From the NCBI GenBank assembly GCA_024644435.1, contig JAHEKZ010000013.1, positions 7,920 through 47,632 of the forward strand: DNA of 39,713 nucleotides. Direction: 5' to 3'. The position numbers and the translations under genes are program-made. Below, one piece after another: positions 6,727 to 18,093 of the stretch. The notes beneath the pieces were generated by a model. The model was not told the DNA's origin. It saw only the letters and a list, made by a program, of their open reading frames with translations, and did not search any database. Position 1 is the stretch's first letter; each line of letters opens with the position of its first letter. The stretch is from Actinomycetes bacterium (GTDB lineage: Bacteria > Actinomycetota > Actinomycetes > JAHEKZ01).

Positions 6727-9038
6727 CTCTCGATGCGGGCCAGCGCAGCGGCGTTGAGCTCGGCGATGGCTGCTTCCTCCTCCTCGATACGTTTAGCGTT
6801 CTTGAGATGGGTTCCTGGCCATCCGCTCACATAACCCACGAGAGTGAGCAGGCTGGGCACCATCAGCGACCGAACGATCAGCACGTCGATCATGATGCCG
6901 ACACCCATCGTCAAGGCAAGTTCGCGGAACGACCGCAGCGGGATGACGGCCAGCAGACCGAAACTCACCGCCAGGGTGATGCCGGCGGCGGTGATCGCCC
7001 TCGTCGACTGGGGGACGGCGACGCGGACCGCTTCCAGGAGGGGTCGGCGACTCGCCATCTCCCACACATGCCCGACGCCGAAGATGTTGTAGTCAGAGCC
7101 CAGTGCGACAAGCAGCACGGCCGCGGCGAACGGTACATAGAAGGTCAGCCCGTCGTACCCCAGCAGGTCCTGGAAGACCATGGTGGTCATGCCGAGCGAG
7201 GCCGTGAGCGCCAGGGCGCTGCAAGCCAGAAGGTAGACCGGAGCAACCAAGGCGCGCAAGAAGCCGACCAGAAGCAGAAGGTTGACGACCAGCGCAGCTA
7301 GGGCGATCCGTCTGAGGTCGTCCGATGTGGTGTCGATGAGCCCGTTGGCCAGAGCGGTATCACCCGCGAAGCTGAACGTCGCGCCCTCCAAGGTCGTTCC
7401 CTCGAGGAGGGTGGGGAACGTCGACTCCAGGGCTCCGAGGTCCTGGATGGCCAGCGCTTCCAATGGATCGTTGGAGAGCACCACGAGCATCCGGGCGGCA
7501 TCGTCGTTGTCCGACAAGAACACGCCGAGCTGGCGTCGGGTGAGATTGAGCGATGGTCCAACGACTGCCGCGACCCCCGGCTGGGCCTCGATCCGACGCT
7601 GGAGCTCGACCAGCGCATCAAACTGCAGCGCGACATCCTTACCCTCGAGCAGGACCGTGGTCGGTGAGGTGATGCCTGGTGCATAGGCCTCTGCTGCAAC
7701 CGACGATGTCACCTTGACGGGGTTGTCCGCGGGCAATGACTGTGTGAAGCCGATACCCAGACGCGCATGAGTCAGCGGCAGCGACATCAGGCCGAGAACC
7801 GCAGTGCACAGTAGGAGAACAACGATGGCTTGGGGTTTGTGGGTCAGGCGGTCGACGAGCCGGCTGCCCTTGGTGGCCTCCACCCGATCCGACCACGGCA
7901 CGGGCGTGTCTTCGGCTGGAACATCGGGGCGACTGACCCGGCTTGGCCAGAAGACGTGCGGACCGAGCACCGCGAGCAAGGCGGGCACGAACGTGATCGA
8001 CACCAAGACGCCGACGAGGACCGCTAGAGCCATGGGCGGCCCAAAGCTCCGGAAGAAGTCAGACGTTGCTGCGAGCAGCGCCGCCGTTCCGGCGGCGACG
8101 GTGATGCCGGCGGCGATGATGATGGGCGTGAACGAACCGATCGCCTCGACATAGCCGTCGTTCCACGTATCGCCGGCCCGCTTTCGGGCTGCGAGCGCCG
8201 AGATGTAGAAGATTGTGTAGTCGGTGACGATCCCCAGCAGGAGCGCAACGAGCAAGGGCTCGAGCTCGGCGGGAACGGCGATGCCGAGCATGACCCCGAC
8301 CAGGCCCGCCACCCGCACCATCACGACAAAAGCCAGAGCCGAGCCTGCCAGGGCGACCACTGGGGCGAGGACCGAGCGGAAGTTGGCCGCGACCAGACCC
8401 GCGATCGCTATGACCGTGAGAATCTCCAGGATGGGCAGCCAACGCTCGACGATGTTGGCTTGCTCCGCCCGCGCCGGAATCGACCCGACGACGCCGGTCA
8501 CGCTGTCATTCGGGCCGTTGAGGTACTCGTCGATGTAGTCCTGTGCCGCAGACTGCTGCTTCGCGAAACCGCTGCTCGGCCTCATGAAGAGGTATGTGAG
8601 GACCGCTGTGCCGCGCTCGCCTGACTGACCGAAGAGGGGTGGTCCGTTCGGAATGGGGATTGCCCCCAGCAGCGGGTAAGGCTGTGGACCTTGGTCGACC
8701 GAAACGGCGTCGAGGACGGACTGCGCTCTCGTGTAGGCCGACATCCCGTCGGGGTTGTGCTGCAGAACTGCTGTGCGGCTCGACAGGGGAAAGCCAAACT
8801 CCTCGACGGAGCGAATCTCAGCCTGGATCGCCGGGCTGTCCAGTGGGATCACGCTCGCCAGCTGGTCGCCTCCGGCCCCGAGTGACGGTGCCGCCGTCGT
8901 CAGCAGCGGTACTGCGATCACCCACGCTGCCAGCACCAGCCATCGGTAACGTCGAATCCAGTCGGCATACCGACGCGGGAGCGTTCCTCGAGGGGGTCGG
9001 GCCCGAACCCACCGCTTGGCAGCAGTGAACGCAGGCAC
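6723..9038 (-). CDS. MMPL-family (RND superfamily) membrane transporter
   Basis: 771 residues and about 11-12 transmembrane helices in the RND layout: one N-terminal helix, a large outside loop, a helix bundle, a second large loop and a second bundle. The two Asp-Tyr pairs used for proton relay in MmpL3 are present, in GIVTDYTIFY of the first bundle and GSDYNIF of the second. The cytoplasmic C-terminal tail is short and acidic, unlike the long tail of MmpL3. The GTG start at 9038 lies 3 nt after the stop of a small membrane protein, so the two are co-transcribed. MMPL proteins export lipids or lipid-linked molecules; the cargo cannot be told here. Confidence 0.93.
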   Translation of the reverse strand: MPAFTAAKRWVRARPPRGTLPRRYADWIRRYRWLVLAAWVIAVPLLTTAAPSLGAGGDQLASVIPLDSPAIQAEIRSVEEFGFPLSSRTAVLQHNPDGMSAYTRAQSVLDAVSVDQGPQPYPLLGAIPIPNGPPLFGQSGERGTAVLTYLFMRPSSGFAKQQSAAQDYIDEYLNGPNDSVTGVVGSIPARAEQANIVERWLPILEILTVIAIAGLVAANFRSVLAPVVALAGSALAFVVMVRVAGLVGVMLGIAVPAELEPLLVALLLGIVTDYTIFYISALAARKRAGDTWNDGYVEAIGSFTPIIIAAGITVAAGTAALLAATSDFFRSFGPPMALAVLVGVLVSITFVPALLAVLGPHVFWPSRVSRPDVPAEDTPVPWSDRVEATKGSRLVDRLTHKPQAIVVLLLCTAVLGLMSLPLTHARLGIGFTQSLPADNPVKVTSSVAAEAYAPGITSPTTVLLEGKDVALQFDALVELQRRIEAQPGVAAVVGPSLNLTRRQLGVFLSDNDDAARMLVVLSNDPLEALAIQDLGALESTFPTLLEGTTLEGATFSFAGDTALANGLIDTTSDDLRRIALAALVVNLLLLVGFLRALVAPVYLLACSALALTASLGMTTMVFQDLLGYDGLTFYVPFAAAVLLVALGSDYNIFGVGHVWEMASRRPLLEAVRVAVPQSTRAITAAGITLAVSFGLLAVIPLRSFRELALTMGVGIMIDVLIVRSLMVPSLLTLVGYVSGWPGTHLKNAKRIEEEEAAIAELNAAALARIES

Positions 9039-9041
9039 CGA

Positions 9042-9665
9042 TCAGCTCGCCCGAGACATGGTGATGCCGAGACGCGTCAGTTCCGCCTGTGCCAGATCCT
9101 TGGCCTCATCCCGCAAGCCCTCGTCGGCGTCGGCTCGGGTGGCCAGGAGAATATCGGCGGGCACCCGAGCCACTGCGCGCTCGGCAAGGTACTGCGTAAG
9201 CCGGGGTGTCAGCCCTCCCCGACGGAGTGCGTGGACGATCGCCGCGGTATCGCGGTTGCGTTGCCGCCGGTAGGGCAGGTACAGCGCCAGCGCAGAGCCG
9301 GCAGGAATCAAGGCGACGGCCAGCCCGATCAGAATGCTGAGCCCGCGGATGCTGGCACCGGCCTCTTGGCCGCTGGTCACGATCTGCTCGGCGGTCGTAC
9401 TGAGCTGCTGTCCGAGTTCTTGAGAACGCGGCCCGAGTACCGGCACGTCCGCTAGCCCGGTCAGTCCCTCTCCGGCGCGAGCAAGTGCCTCACCTGAGTT
9501 CACGGTGCTGTCGCTGAGCGCGGTGAACCGCCAGATCTCGTACGCCACGGCCAGACCCACGACGATCCATGTCACAACCCAGGCGGCGGCGGCCGCGTCG
9601 GATCGCCGCAGAGTTCGGTCACTGATCTGCCAGATGGGGGAGGTCACCCGTCGTGTGTACCTCAC
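9042..9665 (-). CDS. Two-helix membrane protein upstream of mmpL
   Basis: 207 residues of unrecognised family. A transmembrane helix lies at about residues 28-50 (WVVTWIVVGLAVAYEIW). An outside region of about 60 residues rich in Ala, Ser, Gln and Glu follows, probably helical. A second helix is at about 108-130, and then a cytoplasmic tail with RQRNRDTAAIV and an Ala/Leu/Arg-rich C-terminus. Start at GTG 9665; GTG 9647 (residue 7) is equally possible, since neither has a clear ribosome site. The gene ends 3 nt before mmpL, so it may be a partner or chaperone of the transporter. Confidence 0.8.
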   Translation of the reverse strand: MRYTRRVTSPIWQISDRTLRRSDAAAAAWVVTWIVVGLAVAYEIWRFTALSDSTVNSGEALARAGEGLTGLADVPVLGPRSQELGQQLSTTAEQIVTSGQEAGASIRGLSILIGLAVALIPAGSALALYLPYRRQRNRDTAAIVHALRRGGLTPRLTQYLAERAVARVPADILLATRADADEGLRDEAKDLAQAELTRLGITMSRAS

Positions 9666-9752
9666 TGCTGGCGGAATCTCTAGTACCGTCGAGGGCGTTG
9701 ATCAGGTGGTCTCCGCTGCTGCTGGTCCACCCCTACCGTGAGGCGGCTACAC

Positions 9753-10235
9753 GTGCCAACTGAGGAAACCCCATCGTCGGACAACGAGCCCGTTGCCGAC
9801 GACACGGTCGCAATCGAGCCGGTCGACGGGTCCCCGCCCGACCCGGTGCAAGGACCGGGCAGGTTCGACTTCTGGATCCCGGCGATGATGCTGGTGCTGG
9901 GCCTGCTGCTCGGTGGCGGACTCATGTGGATCGTCACGGACGACGGGTCCGATGGCGGATCCGACACAGCAGCCGATAGTGCGTCAACCGCCCCGGCGTC
10001 CACAGTCACAGCGACATCCACGGCCACAGACCTGCAAGTGACCGTTCCGGCTGAGTGCCTGGATCTGGCCGACAACACGCAAGAGATCCTCGATCTGGTC
10101 GACCAGGCCGTCACCGCCGCCGGTGACCTCGATGCCGGTGCCCTCAGTGACGTCGTCAGCCAGCTGGAGTCGGCACAGACAGACATCGAGGCCCAGAGCC
10201 AGGCATGCCAGGACGCGGCAGGCGAGACGAACTGA
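9753..10235 (+). CDS. Single-pass membrane protein with outside helical domain
   Basis: 160 residues, unrecognised. An acidic, Pro-rich N-terminal cytoplasmic part of about 45 residues is followed by one transmembrane helix (FWIPAMMLVLGLLLGGGLMW). Next come an Asp/Ser/Thr/Ala linker and a C-terminal domain, about 65 residues, with two cysteines (AECLDL and SQACQD) flanking two probable helices; they could form a disulfide. GTG at 9753 is preferred because GAGGCGG lies 6 nt upstream; GTG 9738 is the alternative. It ends 7 bp from the stop of the convergent GNAT gene. Confidence 0.75.
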   Translation: MPTEETPSSDNEPVADDTVAIEPVDGSPPDPVQGPGRFDFWIPAMMLVLGLLLGGGLMWIVTDDGSDGGSDTAADSASTAPASTVTATSTATDLQVTVPAECLDLADNTQEILDLVDQAVTAAGDLDAGALSDVVSQLESAQTDIEAQSQACQDAAGETN

Positions 10236-10241
10236 TCACTC

Positions 10242-10640
10242 TCAGGAAAGAGCGATCAACCCCGCACCGGTTGAGGTGAAGCCGCACTCCTGCAGGTAGA
10301 AGTGGCGCAGACCGTCCTCGAAGTCGACATGCAGCCACTCGCAGCCTGATCGACGCGCCCCCGTCTCGGCAAGGGCGACGAGTTGCCGGCCAATCCCGAG
10401 GCGTCGGTGCGTCTGTCGGACGACCGTGTCGAGCAGGAAGGCGTGGACGCCCCCGTCCCAGGCGACGTTCACCCAGCCGACCAGAACGGTGTCGACCCGT
10501 GCGCATACCCATCCAAGGCTGTGGTCGTTGACCTGCTTCCACCAGTTCCAGTCATCGGTCGACGGGCGACCGAAGCCCGTGGCGTGCAAGGCTTCGACCT
10601 GCTCCGACTCGAAGGATCCGCGCCACTCGTAGCTGACCAT
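10242..10640 (-). CDS. GNAT-family N-acetyltransferase
   Basis: 132 residues, a single compact GNAT domain. The acetyl-CoA pyrophosphate loop is RRLGIGRQLV (about residues 80-89), preceded by the strand FLLDTVV; the C-terminal FYLQECGF block is the usual last helix and strand. The start is ATG 10640 with a TAGAGT -10 box 6 nt upstream, so the mRNA is probably leaderless. It diverges from lysS across a spacer holding a perfect tandem duplication. Substrate unknown. Confidence 0.85.
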   Translation of the reverse strand: MVSYEWRGSFESEQVEALHATGFGRPSTDDWNWWKQVNDHSLGWVCARVDTVLVGWVNVAWDGGVHAFLLDTVVRQTHRRLGIGRQLVALAETGARRSGCEWLHVDFEDGLRHFYLQECGFTSTGAGLIALS

Positions 10641-10646
10641 GCGAGG

Positions 10647-10652
10647 ACTCTA
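10647..10652 (-). promoter_or_regulatory. -10 box TAGAGT for the GNAT gene (leaderless)
   Basis: On the minus strand TAGAGT lies 6 nt before ATG 10640. A TTGACG lies further upstream but about 32 nt away, too far to be its -35. Confidence 0.5.
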
Positions 10653-10678
10653 ATGTTCCAATGGGCCGTCCCCTGGCG

Positions 10679-10742
10679 CGTGAGCGTCAACCAGGTGTGC
10701 ACTCGGCGGGCGTGAGCGTCAACCAGGTGTGCACTCGGCGGG
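10679..10742. repeat. Perfect tandem duplication, 2 x 32 bp, in the GNAT-lysS divergent spacer
   Basis: Positions 10679-10710 and 10711-10742 are identical over 32 bp. Each unit begins CGTGAGCGTCAACCAGG and contains GTGCAC near its middle. The pair fills half of the 129-bp spacer between the two divergent -10 boxes, ending about 14 bp before the lysS -10. On the minus strand each unit carries TTGACG. Perfect identity suggests recent duplication or selection for two copies of a binding site. Confidence 0.95.
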
Positions 10743-10756
10743 GGGTGGAGGCTCGG

Positions 10757-10762
10757 TAGCCT
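10757..10762 (+). promoter_or_regulatory. -10 box TAGCCT for lysS (leaderless)
   Basis: TAGCCT lies 7 nt before ATG 10770, and no ribosome site fits in between. The expected -35 position falls in the second copy of the 32-bp repeat and does not match TTGACA. Confidence 0.5.
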
Positions 10763-10769
10763 TGCGCGC

Positions 10770-12262
<1,493 letters not shown>

Positions 12263-12266
<4 letters not shown>

Positions 12267-12769
12267 GTGCTACCCCGGTGGACATCCGCGAAGCACGTAC
12301 GGCGGATGTCACAGCCATTCGACATCTGGTCGACACCTATGCCACCGACCGCATTCTGCTGTCGAAGGCGACGGTCACGCTCTTCGAGGACATCCAGGAG
12401 TTCTACGTGGCCGAGGTCGACGGCACCGTCGTCGGGTGCGGCGCATTGCACGTGCTGTGGGAGGACCTAGCCGAAGTCCGCACCCTTGCGGTCGACCAGA
12501 AGTACCGGGGACGCGGGATCGGCGACCTGCTGCTGCGTCGCCTTCTTCAGCAGGCCCGCCACCTCGGGGTGGCCCGGGTCTTCTGCCTGACATTCGAGGT
12601 CGACTTCTTCAGCCGGCACGGCTTCAGTGAGATTGACGGTGCCCCCGTGCCGCACGACGTCTTCGAGCAGCTCCTCGAGTCGTACGACGAGGGCGTGGCT
12701 GAGTTCTTGGGTCTGGAGCGGGTGAAACCCAACACGCTGGGGAACGCGCGGATGCTGCTCGTCCTCTAG
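12263..12769 (+). CDS. argA: Amino-acid N-acetyltransferase, ArgA type (short GNAT form)
   Basis: 168 residues. The closest protein I know is M. tuberculosis Rv2747, a stand-alone GNAT N-acetylglutamate synthase for the first step of arginine synthesis. Shared features are HLVDTYA at the N-terminus, VGCGALHVLWEDLAEVRTLA, the acetyl-CoA loop RGRGIG, the FCLTFEVDFFSRHGF block and the C-terminal VKPNTLGNARMLLVL. The GTG start overlaps the lysS stop (GTGA), so it is coupled to lysS rather than to other arg genes. Strong family call; activity inferred. Confidence 0.9.
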
Positions 12770-12774
12770 GGGAC

Positions 12775-13260
12775 TTATTCGTCCTCGAGGGTGACCGCGA
12801 CCAGCTGCTTCTGATAGGCCCGCAGGTCTGGTGGTGACTCTTCAAACGGCTCGACGTGCACGTATCCGCTGGTCTCGAAGAGGAGGATGGCCTGTGACAT
12901 GGCGTCGTAGACCTCGAGCCGCGTGAACTCAAAGCCGGCCACCGCCCCTGCCCCTTCCAAGGCCGACAGCATGCGACGTCCGATGCCGCGTCCTCGCATG
13001 ACGGGGTTGACCCAGAGCCGCCGGATCTGCCCGATCTTGGGGCCGACCTGGCGCAGCGAGCCGCACCCCACCACGTTGTCGCGGTCGTCGAGCGCCACCA
13101 GGAAGAAGTTACGGCCGGAGTCGTCCTTGGCCTCCTGGGCCACATCGATCTCGAGGACGTCAGCCCCGACGAGCTCGACCATCTCGTTGAGGAACTGGCT
13201 GACTGCCGCCTGACTTCTGGCGTCCGTTGGATCAAGCGCCTCGACGCGAACCGATGTCAT
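12775..13260 (-). CDS. GNAT-family N-acetyltransferase
   Basis: 161 residues, single GNAT domain. The strand VVGCGSLRQVG is followed by IGQIRRLWVNP, then the acetyl-CoA loop MRGRGIGRRML and the C-terminal LLFETSGYVHV. The ATG start at 13260 is well placed. It converges on argA with a 5-bp gap between stops. Downstream of another GNAT in the same direction (75-bp gap), so possibly one transcript. Substrate unknown. Confidence 0.87.
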   Translation of the reverse strand: MTSVRVEALDPTDARSQAAVSQFLNEMVELVGADVLEIDVAQEAKDDSGRNFFLVALDDRDNVVGCGSLRQVGPKIGQIRRLWVNPVMRGRGIGRRMLSALEGAGAVAGFEFTRLEVYDAMSQAILLFETSGYVHVEPFEESPPDLRAYQKQLVAVTLEDE

Positions 13261-13335
13261 GACCGAAACCCTATTCCCTGCGTCCGTTGTCGGTTGCGAG
13301 GGGCGCGCCAGGGATCCGAAGAGGGCGCCGACGGG

Positions 13336-13839
13336 TCAGATCGACCGGTCGAGCCAGACCCGGTCGCGCAGCTCGATGCCGTCGATCACGATCGGGACCG
13401 GGTAGCCGGTGACCTCCGTGAAGGCGTCGCGCTCGACGGACAGAAAGCGAAAGCCTTGCCGCTGGTAGAAGCGGAGGTTGCCGATGTCGGCCGCCGCGGT
13501 GGCCACCCGAAGCGACGTCGAGCCGGCAGCCTGAGCCGCGTCGATCGCGGCGGAAATGAGACAACTGCCGATTCCCCTACCTTGCGAGCGTTCTTCAACC
13601 GCCATGTTCTTGATCTCCAGCGTCGAGGGTGATTCAGGGTCGTTCACCCTCGTGATCTGGATATGGCCAACGACGCGATCGTGGTGCGTCGCCACCAGGA
13701 TGTCGCCATCATCAAGGTAGGCGTCGAGCGCGCAGGCGGAGTCCTCGGCGAGCTCGAACAGATGCCGGATATCGGCTCGTGGGCCCGTGTAGGGGCCAAC
13801 GGCGACAGATTCGGGCAGCGGTCTCTGAGGCGATGTCAC
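13336..13839 (-). CDS. GNAT-family N-acetyltransferase
   Basis: 167 residues. The GNAT core has VVGHIQITRV, LEIKNMAVEERSQGRGIGSC with the QGRGIG acetyl-CoA loop, and RFYQRQGFRFLSVERDAF. The C-terminal GIELRDRVWLDRSI is typical of small-molecule GNATs. GTG start at 13839, no convincing ribosome site or -10 box, so the start is moderately uncertain. It diverges from lsr2 across an A+T-rich spacer. Substrate unknown. Confidence 0.85.
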   Translation of the reverse strand: MTSPQRPLPESVAVGPYTGPRADIRHLFELAEDSACALDAYLDDGDILVATHHDRVVGHIQITRVNDPESPSTLEIKNMAVEERSQGRGIGSCLISAAIDAAQAAGSTSLRVATAAADIGNLRFYQRQGFRFLSVERDAFTEVTGYPVPIVIDGIELRDRVWLDRSI

Positions 13840-14012
13840 GTGGCCATGGTGTCAGTCAGATCTGGATTTTCCGGTGAGTGGCGCATTCCCTATTTCTCCG
13901 GGTGCTCATTAACCTCGATGTCGCGTGTGAAATGATCAATGCCTGGTAGTGAAATAAGCGTCTGAATACAGCCGGTCATTTTCTGGTAAAAGCAACGAAA
14001 CTGGAGCCCCCA
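13840..14012. promoter_or_regulatory. A+T-rich regulatory region upstream of lsr2
   Basis: By my count about half of the bases from 13861 to 14012 are A or T, against roughly a third in nearby coding sequence. Lsr2 binds A+T-rich DNA and is known to regulate its own gene in other actinobacteria, so autoregulation fits. TAACCT (13910-13915) is a possible -10. A GGAG ribosome site is just before ATG 14013. Confidence 0.5.
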
Positions 14013-14333
14013 ATGGCGCAGAAAGTACAAATCGTCCTCATCGACGACATCGATGGTGGCCGCGCTGACGAGACCATCCGGTTCGCCCTGGACGGCACGT
14101 CGTACGAGATCGACCTGTCCGCAACGAATGCCGCCAGGCTCCGCAATGCCGTGGCCGAGTACGTGGGTCACGCCCGCAAGGCGCCAGCGCGGGCGGGTAG
14201 CCGCCGTCCCCGCGGCTCGTCGGGCGGCAAGAGCGCCGAGATCCGGGCCTGGGCCCGCGAGCGGGGTCTGCCGGTCAATGAGCGTGGCAGGATCCCGGCC
14301 GACCTCACCGCCAAGTTCGAGGCTGCCCACTAG
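14013..14333 (+). CDS. lsr2: Lsr2 nucleoid-associated protein
   Basis: 106 residues, standard length. It bridges DNA and silences A+T-rich, often foreign, genes. The N-terminal dimerisation domain (about residues 1-50) begins AQKVQIVLIDDIDGG and includes IRFALDGTSYEIDLS. A basic Ala/Arg/Gly linker covers about 55-72. The C-terminal DNA-binding domain (about 73-106) includes AWARERGLPVNERGRIP with the RGR minor-groove hook at residues 91-93. It lies between the lysS/GNAT block and clpC, the same order as lysS-lsr2-clpC1 in M. tuberculosis. Confidence 0.97.
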   Translation: MAQKVQIVLIDDIDGGRADETIRFALDGTSYEIDLSATNAARLRNAVAEYVGHARKAPARAGSRRPRGSSGGKSAEIRAWARERGLPVNERGRIPADLTAKFEAAH

Positions 14334-14360
14334 CGGGCCGGTAGGGCGACGCTGGTCGTC

Positions 14361-14374
14361 GTTCGCTGATGGCG
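14361..14374 (+). promoter_or_regulatory. ClgR-type operator upstream of clpC
   Basis: The site reads GTTCGC-TGATG-GCG, fitting the motif GTTCGC-N5-GCG reported for Streptomyces ClgR and the CGC-N5-GCG core of the Corynebacterium site. ClgR activates clp genes in both groups. It lies 22 nt upstream of a SigR-type promoter. Confidence 0.55.
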
Positions 14375-14396
14375 TAGGAACCGGGGTTCGCCCTAC

Positions 14397-14422
14397 GGAA
14401 CGCCAGGTCAGCAGCCGACGTT
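14397..14422 (+). promoter_or_regulatory. SigR/SigH-type promoter (GGAAC-N18-GTT) for clpC
   Basis: GGAAC at 14397-14401 and GTT at 14420-14422 are separated by 18 nt, matching the disulfide-stress ECF sigma consensus GGAAY-N18/19-GTT. In Streptomyces the SigR regulon includes clpC. Confidence 0.5.
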
Positions 14423-14460
14423 GAAGGGGAGACACTGCTTCGGGCTGCTCGGTGCGCCGT

Positions 14461-14485
14461 GGAGAACGAGAACGGATCGTTCTCC
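14461..14485. repeat. Perfect 9-bp inverted repeat with 7-nt spacer before clpC
   Basis: GGAGAACGA (14461-14469) and TCGTTCTCC (14477-14485) are exact reverse complements around GAACGGA. The dyad covers the -35 position of the TAGCAT -10 box at 14491, so a dimeric repressor or activator site is likely. I do not recognise it as CIRCE, HAIR or a LexA box. Confidence 0.8.
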
Positions 14486-14490
14486 AGGGT

Positions 14491-14496
14491 TAGCAT
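14491..14496 (+). promoter_or_regulatory. -10 box TAGCAT, second clpC promoter
   Basis: TAGCAT fits TANNNT, 5 nt after the dyad ends. It would give a leader of about 67 nt ending in the AGAAGGAG ribosome site (14554-14561). Confidence 0.4.
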
Positions 14497-14569
14497 TCGA
14501 ACAGGCCAAGTAGTGGCGTATCGGGCCACGCCCGTGCTGTCCGCGTATCACCCAGAAGGAGACGCGAAG

Positions 14570-17128
<2,559 letters not shown>

Positions 17129-17130
17129 CC

Positions 17131-18039
17131 CTACCCGGGAAGTCGGAAGCGCGCTGGCGATTCGCGGACAACGAGCCCGTCCGCGAGCAGGGTGTCGATC
17201 GCCCGAGCGCGCTGTTCGTCGTCATCCCAGGCGGCGTTCAGCTCGTCCCTGGTGACCGCGGAGTCCGATCCCCGCAGGACGGCGAGCAGCCGTCCACGAC
17301 ATTGTCGGTCGGTCCCGTCGTATGTCTGCGTTCGGAGCCGGGGTTGGCTGGGCGCGGGATAGTCGGCTGCTCGCCACTTGCAGGCCTCGACGAGTGGACA
17401 TCGGTCGCAGCCCGGGGAACGGGCGGTGCACACCAGGGCACCGAGCTCCATGACAGCGATCGAGACACGAGCCGCCTCGCGCGGGTCGGCGGGCAGCAGG
17501 CTGAGGGCTCGTTGTCGGTCGGCGTTGACGACTGTGGCGGACGTCGGGCCGGCCTGCCCGTCCAGCCATCGGGCGTGTACTCGTCTGACGTTCGTGTCCA
17601 GCACTGCATGGCGCTGTCCGTAGGCGAAAGCAGCGACGGCTGCCGCCGTGTACTCCCCGACCCCCGGCAGTGTCCTCAGGTCGTCGACGCTGCAGGGAAC
17701 GGCGCCCGAGAACCTCTCACGACAGATCACTGCTGCGGCGTGTAGACGAAGGGCGCGCCGGGGGTAGCCCAGCCGCCCCCAGGCGCGGATCGCTTCACCG
17801 GGGGCTGCGGCCGCCAGATCACCCGGCGTTGGCCAGCGAGTCATCCACTGCAGGTACACCGGCAGGACGCGTGCCACGGGCGTCTGTTGGAGCATGATCT
17901 CGCTGACCAGGACCCCCCAAGGGCCGTCGCCGGTGCGCCACGGAAGGGAGCGAGCCGAGGCGTCGTACCAATCGACCACGTCGTCCAGCAACGGTGAGTG
18001 CGTGGCCGCCAGGGTCGGATCGGTGGACATGACCGTCAT
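17131..18039 (-). CDS. mutY: A/G-specific adenine DNA glycosylase
   Basis: 302 residues. It removes adenine mispaired with 8-oxoguanine. The helix-hairpin-helix is LPGVGEYTAAAV (124-135). The catalytic Glu is in SEIMLQQTP (E47) and the catalytic Asp in VLDTNVRRVHAR (D148). The [4Fe-4S] cysteines are C204-x6-C211-x2-C214-x5-C220. No C-terminal NUDIX-like 8-oxoG recognition domain of usual length is visible, only about 80 residues, as in the short actinobacterial form. ATG 18039 or ATG 18030 (residue 4) could start it; neither has a ribosome site. It converges on clpC with a 2-bp gap. Confidence 0.95.
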   Translation of the reverse strand: MTVMSTDPTLAATHSPLLDDVVDWYDASARSLPWRTGDGPWGVLVSEIMLQQTPVARVLPVYLQWMTRWPTPGDLAAAAPGEAIRAWGRLGYPRRALRLHAAAVICRERFSGAVPCSVDDLRTLPGVGEYTAAAVAAFAYGQRHAVLDTNVRRVHARWLDGQAGPTSATVVNADRQRALSLLPADPREAARVSIAVMELGALVCTARSPGCDRCPLVEACKWRAADYPAPSQPRLRTQTYDGTDRQCRGRLLAVLRGSDSAVTRDELNAAWDDDEQRARAIDTLLADGLVVRESPARFRLPG

Positions 18040-18081
18040 CGTGGCACGCGTCGGTGGTCACCGAGTGTGGGTCCAGATCAC

Positions 18082-18087
18082 TAGGGT
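18082..18087 (+). promoter_or_regulatory. -10 box TAGGGT for the membrane-anchored protein (leaderless)
   Basis: TAGGGT lies 6 nt before GTG 18094, leaving no room for a ribosome site. Confidence 0.5.
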
Positions 18088-18093
18088 GGTCGC

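Noticed and set aside
10685-10690. TTGACG on the minus strand as -35 of the GNAT promoter
   Set aside because: It lies about 32 nt from the TAGAGT -10 box, far over the 16-19 nt range; a second TTGACG in the other repeat copy is further still.
14497-14508. LexA-like half site TTCGAACAGG near the clpC promoter
   Set aside because: Only one half of the TCGAAC-N4-GTTCGA box is present.
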